Source: Candidatus Amesbacteria bacterium (lineage in GTDB: Bacteria > Patescibacteriota > Microgenomatia > CAZETR01 > Amesbacteraceae). From it: a stretch of 37,851 bases of DNA. The notes under the pieces are model-generated. The model made no database searches and was not told the origin of the DNA. It worked only from the letters and a program-made list of their open reading frames with translations. This document shows, one piece after another, positions 1 to 6,400 of the stretch (its first letter is position 1; each line of letters opens with the position of its first letter). The DNA lies in contig JACRNA010000011.1 of NCBI GenBank assembly GCA_016219445.1, forward strand, positions 1-37,851, in the 5' to 3' direction. A program made the position numbers and the translations under genes.

Positions 1-2
1 AA

Positions 3-122
3 ATTATTACAGACGGCTTGGCGGATGTTGTATACCATCTCGAAATAAACGAATTTAACGGCAAGACTAGTCTCCAGTTGAATGTCCGAGATATAATGAC
101 TCATGGATCAGATACTCTATAA
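3..122 (+). CDS. recJ: C-terminal end of single-strand exonuclease RecJ (partial)
   Basis: The frame is open from the left edge and ends in TAA after 39 residues. The visible piece, reading VVYHLEINEFNG then SLQLNVRDI, matches the last strands of the C-terminal OB domain of RecJ, the 5'-3' single-strand DNA exonuclease used in recombination and mismatch repair. The start and the DHH catalytic domain lie outside the window. The last 20 nt overlap the start of the rel gene in another frame, so the two are translationally or at least physically coupled. A recJ-rel neighbourhood is common in bacteria. The call rests on one short conserved segment, so it is good but not certain. Confidence 0.7.
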   Translation: MITDGLADVVYHLEINEFNGKTSLQLNVRDIMTHGSDTL

Positions 123-1503
123 AAAGGCACTGGATTTTGCCACTTTCGCTCATACCGGTCAAAGACGCCTCTCTGGTGAACTATATATAACCCATCCCAT
201 GATAGTTGCCAATACTTTAAAAGAATGGCATCTGGACGATATCACCGTTGCTGCCGGTTTACTTCACGACTCTATAGAAGAAGGTGGAGCCAAGCGTGAA
301 GACATAGTCAAAGAGTTTGGTGAAGATGTCGCAAAATTAGTGGATGGTGTGACTGTCGTTAGTCACATTCATCTGACAGGCAGTAAATCCGAAGAATTTG
401 TCGAAAATTCCCGGAAAATGTTTTTGGTTATGGCCCGGGATTTACGGGTGGTACTTATTAAACTCGCTGACCGCTTACACAACATGCAAACTTTAAAATA
501 TCTAACCCGGCAGCGCCAATTGAGAAATGCCCAAGAAACTTTGGAAATTCACGCCCCTCTGGCCGAACGGCTGGGAATGGGGGAGATAAAAGGTCAATTG
601 GAAGATCTGGCTTTTCCTTATCTTTATCCCGAAGAATTTACTAAACTTAAAAAAGACAGCCAGAATCTTTATAAATCCGCCGAAAAATATATTCAAGATT
701 TTAAATCAAAACTTTTGCAATTATTATTGTCCAAGCATGTTGCTGCCCAAATCGACGTCCGCCGCAAACATTTATACAGTCTGTGGCGCAAACTCCAACG
801 TCCGGAAATAGACGGGGATGTGCATAAAATCTATGATCTGTTTGCCGCCCGGGTTTTAGTGAGTACGGTCGAGGATTGTTATTTAGCCTTAGGAGCCATT
901 CATGGCGCCTGGCACCCGGTGCCGTATTTAGGCGTCTCCGATTTTATTGCCAATCCCAAGCCCAATGGTTATCGTTCCATCCATACCAAAATTTTTGGAT
1001 CGGAAGGAAAAATAGTAGAAATTCAAATTCGGACTCACCTCATGCACGAGCAAGCCGAAATGGGTCTGGCTGCCCATTGGCAGTATTCTGAAATTAAATC
1101 CAAGGGGAAGAGCCCTTTTGCGTCAGAAAACAAACTTCCTTGGGTCAAGCAATTGGTGGCTTGGCAAAAAGAAATGACCAGCTCACAAGAATATCTGGAC
1201 GCTTTGAAATTTGACACTCTTTCGCACCGTAATTTGGTTTTTTCGCCGGTAGGGGATGTTTATGATCTCCCCCATGCCGCCACTCCCATCGATTATGCCT
1301 ATGCGGTTCATACTGATTTAGGCAATCAAGCAGTAGGGGCAAAAGTTAATAATAAAATGGTGTCGCTCGAACACAAATTACAAAATGGAGATGTTGTGGA
1401 AATAATTACTGACCGCAAGCGCACCAAACCCAATCTCGATTGGCTAAAATTCGTAGTGACTACTGTTGCCAAGCGCGAGATTGTCAAGAACTCGAAGAGT
1501 TAG
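103..1503 (+). CDS. rel: Short Rel-type (p)ppGpp synthetase/hydrolase without ACT domain
   Basis: Bifunctional-type RelA/SpoT homologue of 466 residues that makes and probably degrades the alarmone (p)ppGpp. The N-terminal HD domain (about residues 5-150) shows H55-D56 and KLADRLHN at 120-127; the usual HDxxED is HDSIEE here. The synthetase domain (about 220-330) has YDLFAARV at 244, YRSIHT at 290 and EIQIRT at 306, so its catalytic core looks intact. A TGS domain follows at about 377-440. The protein then ends, without the helical, zinc-finger and ACT regions that bring full-length Rel to about 700 residues or more. The ATG at 103 is chosen because a perfect TATAAT lies at 92-97, five nt upstream and inside recJ, suggesting a leaderless transcript. 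It converges with a small minus-strand gene that overlaps its last 20 nt. Confidence 0.93.
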   Translation: MDQILYKKALDFATFAHTGQRRLSGELYITHPMIVANTLKEWHLDDITVAAGLLHDSIEEGGAKREDIVKEFGEDVAKLVDGVTVVSHIHLTGSKSEEFVENSRKMFLVMARDLRVVLIKLADRLHNMQTLKYLTRQRQLRNAQETLEIHAPLAERLGMGEIKGQLEDLAFPYLYPEEFTKLKKDSQNLYKSAEKYIQDFKSKLLQLLLSKHVAAQIDVRRKHLYSLWRKLQRPEIDGDVHKIYDLFAARVLVSTVEDCYLALGAIHGAWHPVPYLGVSDFIANPKPNGYRSIHTKIFGSEGKIVEIQIRTHLMHEQAEMGLAAHWQYSEIKSKGKSPFASENKLPWVKQLVAWQKEMTSSQEYLDALKFDTLSHRNLVFSPVGDVYDLPHAATPIDYAYAVHTDLGNQAVGAKVNNKMVSLEHKLQNGDVVEIITDRKRTKPNLDWLKFVVTTVAKREIVKNSKS

Positions 1504-1636
1504 GTTTTGATTTTTGTTCCTCAAACCAAACACATAACGCCAAGGCAGCATTTTTAGCTGCAGTTCCACCAGCTTCAGCTATTTTAAAGACAATTTTCAC
1601 CCATTCAGGTGATCCCTTTTTGATAATTTCTGACAT
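1484..1636 (-). CDS. Small protein of unknown function (50 aa)
   Basis: A 50-residue frame beginning MSEIIKKGSPEW, with an alanine-rich middle (AEAGGTAAKNAALALCVW) and a charged, serine-rich tail. It could form one amphipathic or weakly hydrophobic helix. An in-frame TTG at 1705 would add 23 residues, but the ATG at 1636 gives the more natural start. It lies 52 nt downstream of another small minus-strand gene and overlaps the 3' end of rel by 20 nt. I recognise no family. It is reported because the composition looks protein-like and the strand has a strong promoter and an SD-bearing neighbour. Confidence 0.45.
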   Translation of the reverse strand: MSEIIKKGSPEWVKIVFKIAEAGGTAAKNAALALCVWFEEQKSKPNSSSS

Positions 1637-1688
1637 AATAAATTTGGAAAAATAGATAACTGTAAATTTTCTTTGGGCAGGAAAATAC

Positions 1689-1799
1689 TTAGCCCTTTTT
1701 ACCAACTAACGACCCTCCATTGTTGCCTTTTCCACCAGATTTGTCTTCTGGTCGGCCTTTTCCACTAACTGTTGTGCTCCCTTTTCTTTCTAATAACAT
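1689..1799 (-). CDS. Small Gly/Lys-rich protein (36 aa) with a strong Shine-Dalgarno
   Basis: A 36-residue frame starting MLLERKGSTTVSGKG and ending LVGKKG, rich in glycine and lysine with no hydrophobic segment. It is preceded by AAGGTGA at 1809-1815, nine nt before the ATG. That is one of the few clear ribosome binding sites in the window, where most starts look leaderless. A terminator-like hairpin (1829-1855) lies just upstream, so expression would need readthrough. I recognise no family. The ribosome binding site is the main evidence that it is translated. Confidence 0.5.
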   Translation of the reverse strand: MLLERKGSTTVSGKGRPEDKSGGKGNNGGSLVGKKG

Positions 1800-1828
1800 T
1801 TTATTTATTCACCTTCTTTCATAACTAA

Positions 1829-1855
1829 AAAACCCTCCTATTTTTGGAGGGTTTT
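1829..1855 (-). terminator. Hairpin plus T-run between leader ORF and small genes (possible attenuator)
   Basis: A perfect 10-bp inverted repeat, AAAACCCTCC (1829-1838) and GGAGGGTTTT (1846-1855), with a 7-nt loop. On the minus strand the second arm runs into six T residues, a good intrinsic terminator; on the plus strand the T-run is shorter, so it could also end the rel transcript. The GGAGGGT at 1890-1896 (minus strand) is identical to the terminator's 3' arm and could pair with its 5' arm, which would form an antiterminator. Confidence 0.7.
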
Positions 1856-1877
1856 GAAAGTTTTTAAATATTTTTAA

Positions 1878-1973
1878 TTAACTTTGCTTACCCTCCATAA
1901 TATTCCAAATAAACAAAGCACGGGAAACGCGCAGAGTTTTAAGGGTATAAATGGGGGCAAATATCTTATTCAT
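1878..1973 (-). CDS. 31-codon leader ORF or small RNA behind a consensus promoter
   Basis: An ATG at 1973 opens a 31-codon frame (MNKIFAPIYTLKTL and onward) eight nt after a perfect -10 box on the minus strand. The transcript would run about 150 nt to the hairpin at 1829-1855. Inside it, CTTTGTTTA (1918-1910) can pair with TAAGCAAAG (1890-1882) in a 9-bp helix with one G-U, leaving GGAGGG in the loop. It could be a leader peptide, a leaderless small protein or a non-coding RNA; the sequence does not decide between these. Confidence 0.4.
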   Translation of the reverse strand: MNKIFAPIYTLKTLRVSRALFIWNIMEGKQS

Positions 1974-1981
1974 TGGGGTAT

Positions 1982-2019
1982 ATTATATCTATTGACAATA
2001 TTTCTGTCAAGGGTATACT
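1982..2019. promoter_or_regulatory. Overlapping divergent consensus promoters
   Basis: Plus strand: TTGACA at 1992-1997, 16-nt spacer, TATACT at 2014-2019, seven nt before the ATG at 2027. Minus strand: TTGACA at 2010-2005, 17-nt spacer, TATAAT at 1987-1982, eight nt before the ATG at 1973. The two -35 boxes form an inverted repeat, TTGACA-N7-TGTCAA, so polymerase or a repressor bound on one side would block the other. These are the best promoter matches in the window. Confidence 0.85.
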
Positions 2020-2026
2020 TTGTTGT

Positions 2027-2206
2027 ATGAGTAAGAATAAAATCTTAGATAAATATGGGGTGGAAATCACTCGTCAGACGGATGGTTCTTATTTGGCTGT
2101 GTGTGACGAAGTGCAAGGGGTATATGCCGAAGGTAAAACTTATTTGGATGCTGTGTTAAATGTTGAAGATGTATTAAGTAATGTCTTAAAATTAATCCTG
2201 ATTTAA
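2027..2206 (+). CDS. Orphan HicB-like antitoxin-fold protein
   Basis: A 59-residue protein whose YGVEITRQTDGSYLAVCDEVQG stretch, followed by a GKTYLDAVLNVEDVL segment, fits the HicB-like partial RNase H fold (beta strands, then 'G-x-G-x-T-x-x-E-A' and a helix). Start M2027 is chosen over an upstream in-frame non-ATG start because the promoter's -10 box at 2014-2019 lies seven nt upstream, implying a leaderless mRNA. No HicA-like toxin is next to it on either side, and there is no obvious DNA-binding tail. Its divergent neighbours are the small minus-strand genes, with which it shares overlapping promoters. It ends 15 nt inside the convergent coiled-coil gene. The fold assignment is moderate. 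Confidence 0.65.
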   Translation: MSKNKILDKYGVEITRQTDGSYLAVCDEVQGVYAEGKTYLDAVLNVEDVLSNVLKLILI

Positions 2207-2932
2207 TTTTGGTTGAACAGGGGTTTGGTCTGAAACTTTAGTAACAGCTCGTTCAGCAATACGGGTCATCTGAGCTGTCGCTTGGGTTGCTGATTGAGCG
2301 AGCCTTGCGATTTCCTCTTTTTGTGATGCAACGACAGTCTCAAATAAACCTATTTTTTGTTCCAATAGACTTTGGGTCATTTTGGCTTCTTGTACCAATA
2401 GAGCGCGCTCGTGATCAAAAGTAACTTTGAGCTCTTTTGTGTTTTGAGAAACGGCATCGTTTACAGCTTTTTGCAGCCGCGGTTCAAAAGTTTTGGCTTG
2501 ATTACGTAAATCTATCAGTTCTTCTTCCTGATCTTTTAGCTGTTGGCGTTTTTGGAAAAGGTCCGCTTCGGTTTTGGCACGAAGCTCTGCCAGCTCTTCC
2601 TCAGTACGTTTCTTTGCTTTAGCAAATTCATAAGAAAATTCCTCCTTTTGACGTGATTGAGCCTTAGTTTCTTCTTGTTTTTCTTCCGCTAAAGTCCTTT
2701 TTTGAGCCTCTTGAAGCTTATGTAGACTAATCAAAAGATTTTCTGAAGCGGTAAACTTTGCGCGCAATTCATCAAGCAGGTCGGTAAGCATAGTTTTATT
2801 ATATTTTTCGACTGTGTTGAGTGTAGGCTGAGTAATAGGTTGATCTTCCGCTTTTTCCAAGAGTTCCTGATAGGCCGAAAAAATGTCTTGCTTGGTATTT
2901 TTTTCAGAAACGGTTTTTGTTAGACGAGGCAT
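2192..2932 (-). CDS. Coiled-coil protein of unknown function
   Basis: A 246-residue protein. The N-terminus (MPRLTKTVSEKNTKQDIFSA) resembles a short motif I associate with CPR coiled-coil proteins, of the form S-x-K-x-T-K-x-x-I-x-x-A-Y-x-E-L-L. From about residue 60 to 230 it is rich in Glu, Lys, Gln and Ala in heptad-like order, so a long coiled coil is expected. There is no signal peptide or membrane segment. The ATG at 2932 is used instead of the longer frame because a consensus promoter (TTGACA 2970-2965, N17, TATAGT 2947-2942) lies nine nt upstream. The role is unknown; a cytoplasmic scaffold or nucleoid-associated function is possible but unsupported. Confidence 0.75.
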   Translation of the reverse strand: MPRLTKTVSEKNTKQDIFSAYQELLEKAEDQPITQPTLNTVEKYNKTMLTDLLDELRAKFTASENLLISLHKLQEAQKRTLAEEKQEETKAQSRQKEEFSYEFAKAKKRTEEELAELRAKTEADLFQKRQQLKDQEEELIDLRNQAKTFEPRLQKAVNDAVSQNTKELKVTFDHERALLVQEAKMTQSLLEQKIGLFETVVASQKEEIARLAQSATQATAQMTRIAERAVTKVSDQTPVQPKLNQD

Positions 2933-2941
2933 TGTAGGCGG

Positions 2942-2980
2942 ACTATACAACTTGACTTTAGCCTTGTCAAGATGGATACT
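2942..2980. promoter_or_regulatory. Divergent promoters with interlocked -35 boxes
   Basis: Minus strand: TTGACA (2970-2965), 17-nt spacer, TATAGT (2947-2942). Plus strand: TTGACT (2952-2957), 17-nt spacer, GATACT (2975-2980), six nt before the ATG at 2987. The two -35 boxes face each other as an inverted repeat (TTGAC...GTCAA), the same arrangement as at 1982-2019. Confidence 0.75.
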
Positions 2981-2986
2981 GAGGAT

Positions 2987-3178
2987 ATGAAAAGAAACAT
3001 AGTTTTTGGTAACCCTAAGTATAAAGGTAAACACTTATTGCTGGTAGAAGGAAAAGTCGTCGTGTCCGGTAATTGGAAAAAAGTTTCATCTTCCCTCGAT
3101 AAAGTGTACCTGCAGGGGAAAATCCCAACTTTGACTTATATACCTAAGGCAGACACATTAGTGTTATTACAAAAATAA
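2987..3178 (+). CDS. DUF5678-like small protein
   Basis: A 63-residue protein (start MKRNIVFGNPKYKGKH). The pattern 'KGKHLLLVEGKVVVSG', then a helix, then 'IPTLTYIPKADTLVLL' fits the small DUF5678 family, whose function I do not know. An alternative in-frame ATG at 2972 would add five residues but would lie inside the promoter. It is three nt upstream of a retropepsin-like protease gene and surely co-transcribed with it. I believe this pairing recurs in bacterial and archaeal genomes, but that is from memory. Confidence 0.65.
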   Translation: MKRNIVFGNPKYKGKHLLLVEGKVVVSGNWKKVSSSLDKVYLQGKIPTLTYIPKADTLVLLQK

Positions 3179-3181
3179 ATA

Positions 3182-3586
3182 ATGGAATTGCCTTTTGACA
3201 AAGAAAAATCCGATTTATTTGGTTCAATTTATCGTCCTCACGCACAAGTCTACTTTTGGTCTAAAAAAAGAAACAATTGGTCAGGAGCTATGATGATTAT
3301 TGATAGTGGAGCAGATTATACTTTGCTCCCTAGATATTACATGGAAGAGCTGGGAATAATTAAAGGATTGGAAACTACAACGCTTTCAACTTTTGGGGTC
3401 GGAGGGGGATCAAAAGTATATTTATTAAAAAACAAAATCAGAGTTAAATTAGGAGAATGGGAGAGGCAAATTCCGCTTGGATTTTTGGAATCAAACGATG
3501 TTCCCCCTCTTTTGGGCAGACATGAATTTATGGAGACATTCAAAATTACTTTTGACCAACGTGTTACCTATATTGACAATAGATAA
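3182..3586 (+). CDS. Retropepsin-like (clan AA) aspartic protease
   Basis: A 134-residue single-domain protein with the aspartic protease signature IIDSGADYTLLP near residues 39-50 (D-S-G-A) and the later hydrophobic-G motif PPLLGRHEFMETFKITFD near the C-terminus, typical of one retropepsin lobe. Such proteins act as homodimers, each chain giving one catalytic Asp. There is no signal peptide, so it should be cytoplasmic. It follows the DUF5678-like gene by three nt. The substrate is unknown. The family call is solid; the biological role is not. Confidence 0.82.
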   Translation: MELPFDKEKSDLFGSIYRPHAQVYFWSKKRNNWSGAMMIIDSGADYTLLPRYYMEELGIIKGLETTTLSTFGVGGGSKVYLLKNKIRVKLGEWERQIPLGFLESNDVPPLLGRHEFMETFKITFDQRVTYIDNR

Positions 3587-3634
3587 TATTTATGAGATTA
3601 TAAATTCAATCTTAGGCAAGCGTTTGGAGTTGGG

Positions 3635-3722
3635 TTGACAACCAACCAGTTTGCAAATATTTATAAAGATCCGAAGATCAGATGGCACATGGGAGCTGAT
3701 CGCAGGGTCTGTTTTGTTTTTT
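3635..3722 (+). promoter_or_regulatory. aspS leader: possible promoter plus two-part hairpin and T-run
   Basis: TTGACA at 3635-3640 with a weak TATTTA 17 nt later may start a short leader. AGATCC (3667-3672) pairs with GGGTCT (3705-3710) and, inside it, GATCAG (3676-3681) pairs with CTGATC (3696-3701), giving 12 bp interrupted by a 3x3 internal loop. The T-rich run GTTTTGTTTTTT (3711-3722) follows and touches the aspS ATG. There is no -10 box between hairpin and ATG, so transcription of aspS must pass through this terminator-shaped element. It could be an attenuator or a leaky terminator of the protease operon. Confidence 0.6.
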
Positions 3723-5063
3723 ATGACCAGAACACTAATAACAGAAACCATTTCCAAAATAGGTGAAATCGTCTTAATCAAAGGCTGGGTGAACACACGC
3801 CGTGATCACGGAAAAATTGTCTTTATAGACGTCCGCGACCGGACAGGTCTCTTGCAAGTCGTTCTTTCTCCAGAGTTGGCTGGAAATCTACATAGTGAAG
3901 ATGTAGTTTATGTCACGGGCGAAATCCAAGCCAGACCAGAAAAACTAATCAATCCAAAACTTGCGACTGGGACAGTCGAAATGTCTTGTGAAAAAGTTGA
4001 GTTGATCGCAAAAGCTGCTGAATTACCTTTTGATATGGGTAAAGAAAATTTGGATCTGGAATTACCGACTTTACTTGATCACAGATCGTTGACGATGAGA
4101 CATCCGAAGATCCAAGCAATTTTCAAAGTTCAGGCGGTGATTATAGATGCGTTTCGAAAGGCGTTGCAAGCAAAAGACTTTTTAGAGTTTCAAGCTCCAT
4201 GTATTACTCCGGCAGTGGCTGAGGGTGGAGCAGAAGTATTTAAAGTAAAATATTTTGAACATGAAGCCTATTTATCCCAAAGCCCTCAATTGTACAAGTC
4301 CCTTCTGGTCGGAGATTTTGAGCGGGTATTTAGTGTCAATAAGGTTTTTCGGGCTGAACCAAGTGTTACGACTAGGCACCTGACTGAGGTAGTCAGTCTG
4401 GATGCAGAATTTGGATTTATTGAATCATGGGAAGAGGTTCAGGATATGGAAGAATATGTGGTGCGATTTATCTTTGCCGAGGTGGCTAATAAGTGCCAGC
4501 GCGAATTAAAGATGTTTAATGCCACATTACCTAAATTATCAGACAAAATTCCTGTTATCAAGTTGCGCGATGCTCAGGAAATAATTTTCAAACGGACAGG
4601 CCGGGATATCAGGCAGGAAAAAGATTTGGATCCCGAAGGGGAAAGGGAAATATGTAAATGGAGCTTAGAACAACACGATTCCGACTTAGTTTTTATTTCA
4701 CACTTTTTGACTAAGAAAAAACCATTTTATGTATTTCCCGATCCTGCTGATCCGACTTATGCCTATAGTGTCGATTTAATCGGCAGGGGAGTCGAATGGT
4801 CCAGTGGTGGTCAACGGTTAAATAATTATGAGCAAATTCTGGAAAATGCCAAAGAATGGGGAGTAAAAGCAGAAGACATCGAAATGTATTTACAGTCGTT
4901 TCGCTATGGAGTCCCGCCTTTGGGAGGATTTGCTTTGGGAGCCGAGCGGATGACTATGCATATTTTGGGCCTAAAAAACATTCGTGAGAGCACGATGTTT
5001 CCCCGCGACATGGAAAGAATTGATGTCAGTCTACGAAAAAATAATACAGCTATTACAGGATAA
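3723..5063 (+). CDS. aspS: Aspartyl-tRNA synthetase, archaeal-type architecture
   Basis: Class II synthetase of 446 residues that charges tRNA-Asp and, if non-discriminating, tRNA-Asn. The N-terminal OB anticodon-binding domain (about 1-100) includes GWVNTRRDHGKIVFIDVRDR. The catalytic core has motif 2 as FRAEPSVTTRHLTE (209-222) and motif 3 as GFALGAERMTM (402-412). The bacterial GAD insertion is absent and the length matches archaeal and eukaryotic enzymes, not the roughly 590-residue bacterial form. The ATG at 3723 is preferred because MTRTLITETI begins the OB domain; the longer in-frame start at 3651 would run through the leader hairpin. No Shine-Dalgarno is present. It overlaps the ybaK-like gene by 41 nt. 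Discrimination between Asp and Asn tRNAs cannot be read here. Confidence 0.93.
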   Translation: MTRTLITETISKIGEIVLIKGWVNTRRDHGKIVFIDVRDRTGLLQVVLSPELAGNLHSEDVVYVTGEIQARPEKLINPKLATGTVEMSCEKVELIAKAAELPFDMGKENLDLELPTLLDHRSLTMRHPKIQAIFKVQAVIIDAFRKALQAKDFLEFQAPCITPAVAEGGAEVFKVKYFEHEAYLSQSPQLYKSLLVGDFERVFSVNKVFRAEPSVTTRHLTEVVSLDAEFGFIESWEEVQDMEEYVVRFIFAEVANKCQRELKMFNATLPKLSDKIPVIKLRDAQEIIFKRTGRDIRQEKDLDPEGEREICKWSLEQHDSDLVFISHFLTKKKPFYVFPDPADPTYAYSVDLIGRGVEWSSGGQRLNNYEQILENAKEWGVKAEDIEMYLQSFRYGVPPLGGFALGAERMTMHILGLKNIRESTMFPRDMERIDVSLRKNNTAITG

Positions 5064-5496
5064 CAAAATTGAATATCAATCTCTAGAGCACGAGCCCACG
5101 CCTACTTGTGAAGATTCGGCCAGAGTCAGGGGAACGAGCATGGATATGGGAGCCAAGGCTCTAATATGTTTTGCGGACAAAAAACCAATATTAATAGTCT
5201 TGCCGTGTTCGACAAAGCTAGACGTCAAGTCATTTAAGAATCTATTTGGTGTAAAAGATCTGCGTTTTGCCACATCCGATGAAGTAACCAGTTTAACCGG
5301 TTTGCAAATCGGTGCTATTCCCCCATTGGGAAATTTGTTTGGAATGCCAACCTATATAGAAAAAAGTTTGGGAACAAATGAAAGTGTCGCTTTTAATGCA
5401 GGAGATAGATGTAAGTCGATAATAATGAGATATAGTGATTATGAAAGGGTTTGTGGCGGTATAATAGGGCAATATGGCCAAGCGAAAGCGAATTAA
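5023..5496 (+). CDS. YbaK/ProX-type aminoacyl-tRNA deacylase
   Basis: A 157-residue single-domain protein of the YbaK/INS editing family, which hydrolyses mischarged tRNAs in trans. Visible features are the N-terminal helix, HEPTPTCEDSARVRG, the MGAKALI segment after the conserved basic region, and the C-terminal FNAGDRCKSIIMRYSDY, which corresponds to the family's conserved G-x(3)-S/E region. The ATG at 5023 is used because a longer frame would start deep inside aspS. It overlaps aspS by 41 nt and the following carboxypeptidase gene by 23 nt. Its position suggests a link to aspartyl- or prolyl-tRNA proofreading, but specificity is not readable. Confidence 0.85.
   Translation: MSVYEKIIQLLQDNKIEYQSLEHEPTPTCEDSARVRGTSMDMGAKALICFADKKPILIVLPCSTKLDVKSFKNLFGVKDLRFATSDEVTSLTGLQIGAIPPLGNLFGMPTYIEKSLGTNESVAFNAGDRCKSIIMRYSDYERVCGGIIGQYGQAKAN
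5460..5465 (+). promoter_or_regulatory. -10 box of the carboxypeptidase gene
   Basis: A perfect TATAAT eight nt before the ATG at 5474, inside the 3' end of the deacylase gene. No good -35 box is visible. The spacing predicts a leaderless mRNA. Confidence 0.6.
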
Positions 5497-6400
5497 GTGG
5501 TGGATATTTCCATTGCTTACTGCTCTAACAATTTCTATACCAAAAGTCTATTCCAGTTTGGATTTAAAGTGGATGATAGAGCCAAAATTTACACCATTGG
5601 TTTATGAAGCGGTAGCGCTCCCAATACCAATTTCTGATTTTACCAAGCCTCCTATAAACCCCAATCATATAATCATAATGGACAGATCTAGCAAAACTAT
5701 TCTCTGGGATAAAGGTAGCAAGAATCGCGTCTATCCTGCTTCCACGACCAAGATGATGACAGCACTCGTTGCCATGGAAGTCTTTGATTTGGATACAGTC
5801 ATTACCGTTACTCGAGGTTATTTAGAGGGTCAAGTGGTAGGATTTAAGCCAAACGATAAAATTACGGTTGATCAGCTGCTTTATGCATTACTTATTCAAT
5901 CCGGCAATGATGCGGCAGAAATTTTAGCAGAGAATTTTCCAGGAGGCAGAGCAGTTTTTGTCGAAACTATGAACAAAAAGGCTCTCGAATTGGGTCTTAG
6001 AAATACACATTTTACAAATCCTTCTGGAATGGATGAATATGGACATTATTCTACCGCCTTGGATTTGGCTCATTTGGCTGACGTAGCGATGACCAAATCC
6101 GAATTTGCCAAAATAGTGGCTCTTGAAAATGCTGTGATCACAACTGAAGATAATCAGAATTATATAGTCAAAAATGTCAATCAACTTTTGGGAAAAGTTC
6201 CAGGTGTTTTGGGAGTAAAGACTGGTTATACAGTAGGGGCTGGACAGTCTCTGGTGACTCTGGTGAACCGCGATGGTCATGAAGTGATTATTTCTCTACT
6301 TGGAAGCTTAGACCGCTTTTCTGATACTCAAAAAATCATAGATTGGGTCTATGGGAATTTTACTTGGGTTGACTCAAGTCAATATATTCAGGGGCTATAG
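5474..6400 (+). CDS. D-alanyl-D-alanine carboxypeptidase (PBP5/DacA family)
   Basis: A 308-residue serine peptidase of family S11 that trims D-Ala from peptidoglycan stem peptides outside the membrane. All three active-site motifs are present: S90-T-T-K93, S143-G-N145 and K249-T-G251. A basic start (MAKRKRIKWW) and a hydrophobic stretch at about 11-26 form an N-terminal membrane anchor or signal peptide. The C-terminal beta domain and amphipathic anchor of E. coli PBP5 are missing, which is common in short homologues. It is the window's only clear peptidoglycan enzyme. Its last 41 nt overlap the convergent gene. Confidence 0.93.
   Translation: MAKRKRIKWWIFPLLTALTISIPKVYSSLDLKWMIEPKFTPLVYEAVALPIPISDFTKPPINPNHIIIMDRSSKTILWDKGSKNRVYPASTTKMMTALVAMEVFDLDTVITVTRGYLEGQVVGFKPNDKITVDQLLYALLIQSGNDAAEILAENFPGGRAVFVETMNKKALELGLRNTHFTNPSGMDEYGHYSTALDLAHLADVAMTKSEFAKIVALENAVITTEDNQNYIVKNVNQLLGKVPGVLGVKTGYTVGAGQSLVTLVNRDGHEVIISLLGSLDRFSDTQKIIDWVYGNFTWVDSSQYIQGL

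Noticed and set aside
876-1091. Open frames inside rel on both strands
   Set aside because: They are shadows of the rel coding sequence with no promoter, no conserved motif and unlikely composition.
3651-3722. N-terminal extension of AspRS from 3651
   Set aside because: The extra codons cross the hairpin and T-run and do not look like part of the OB domain.
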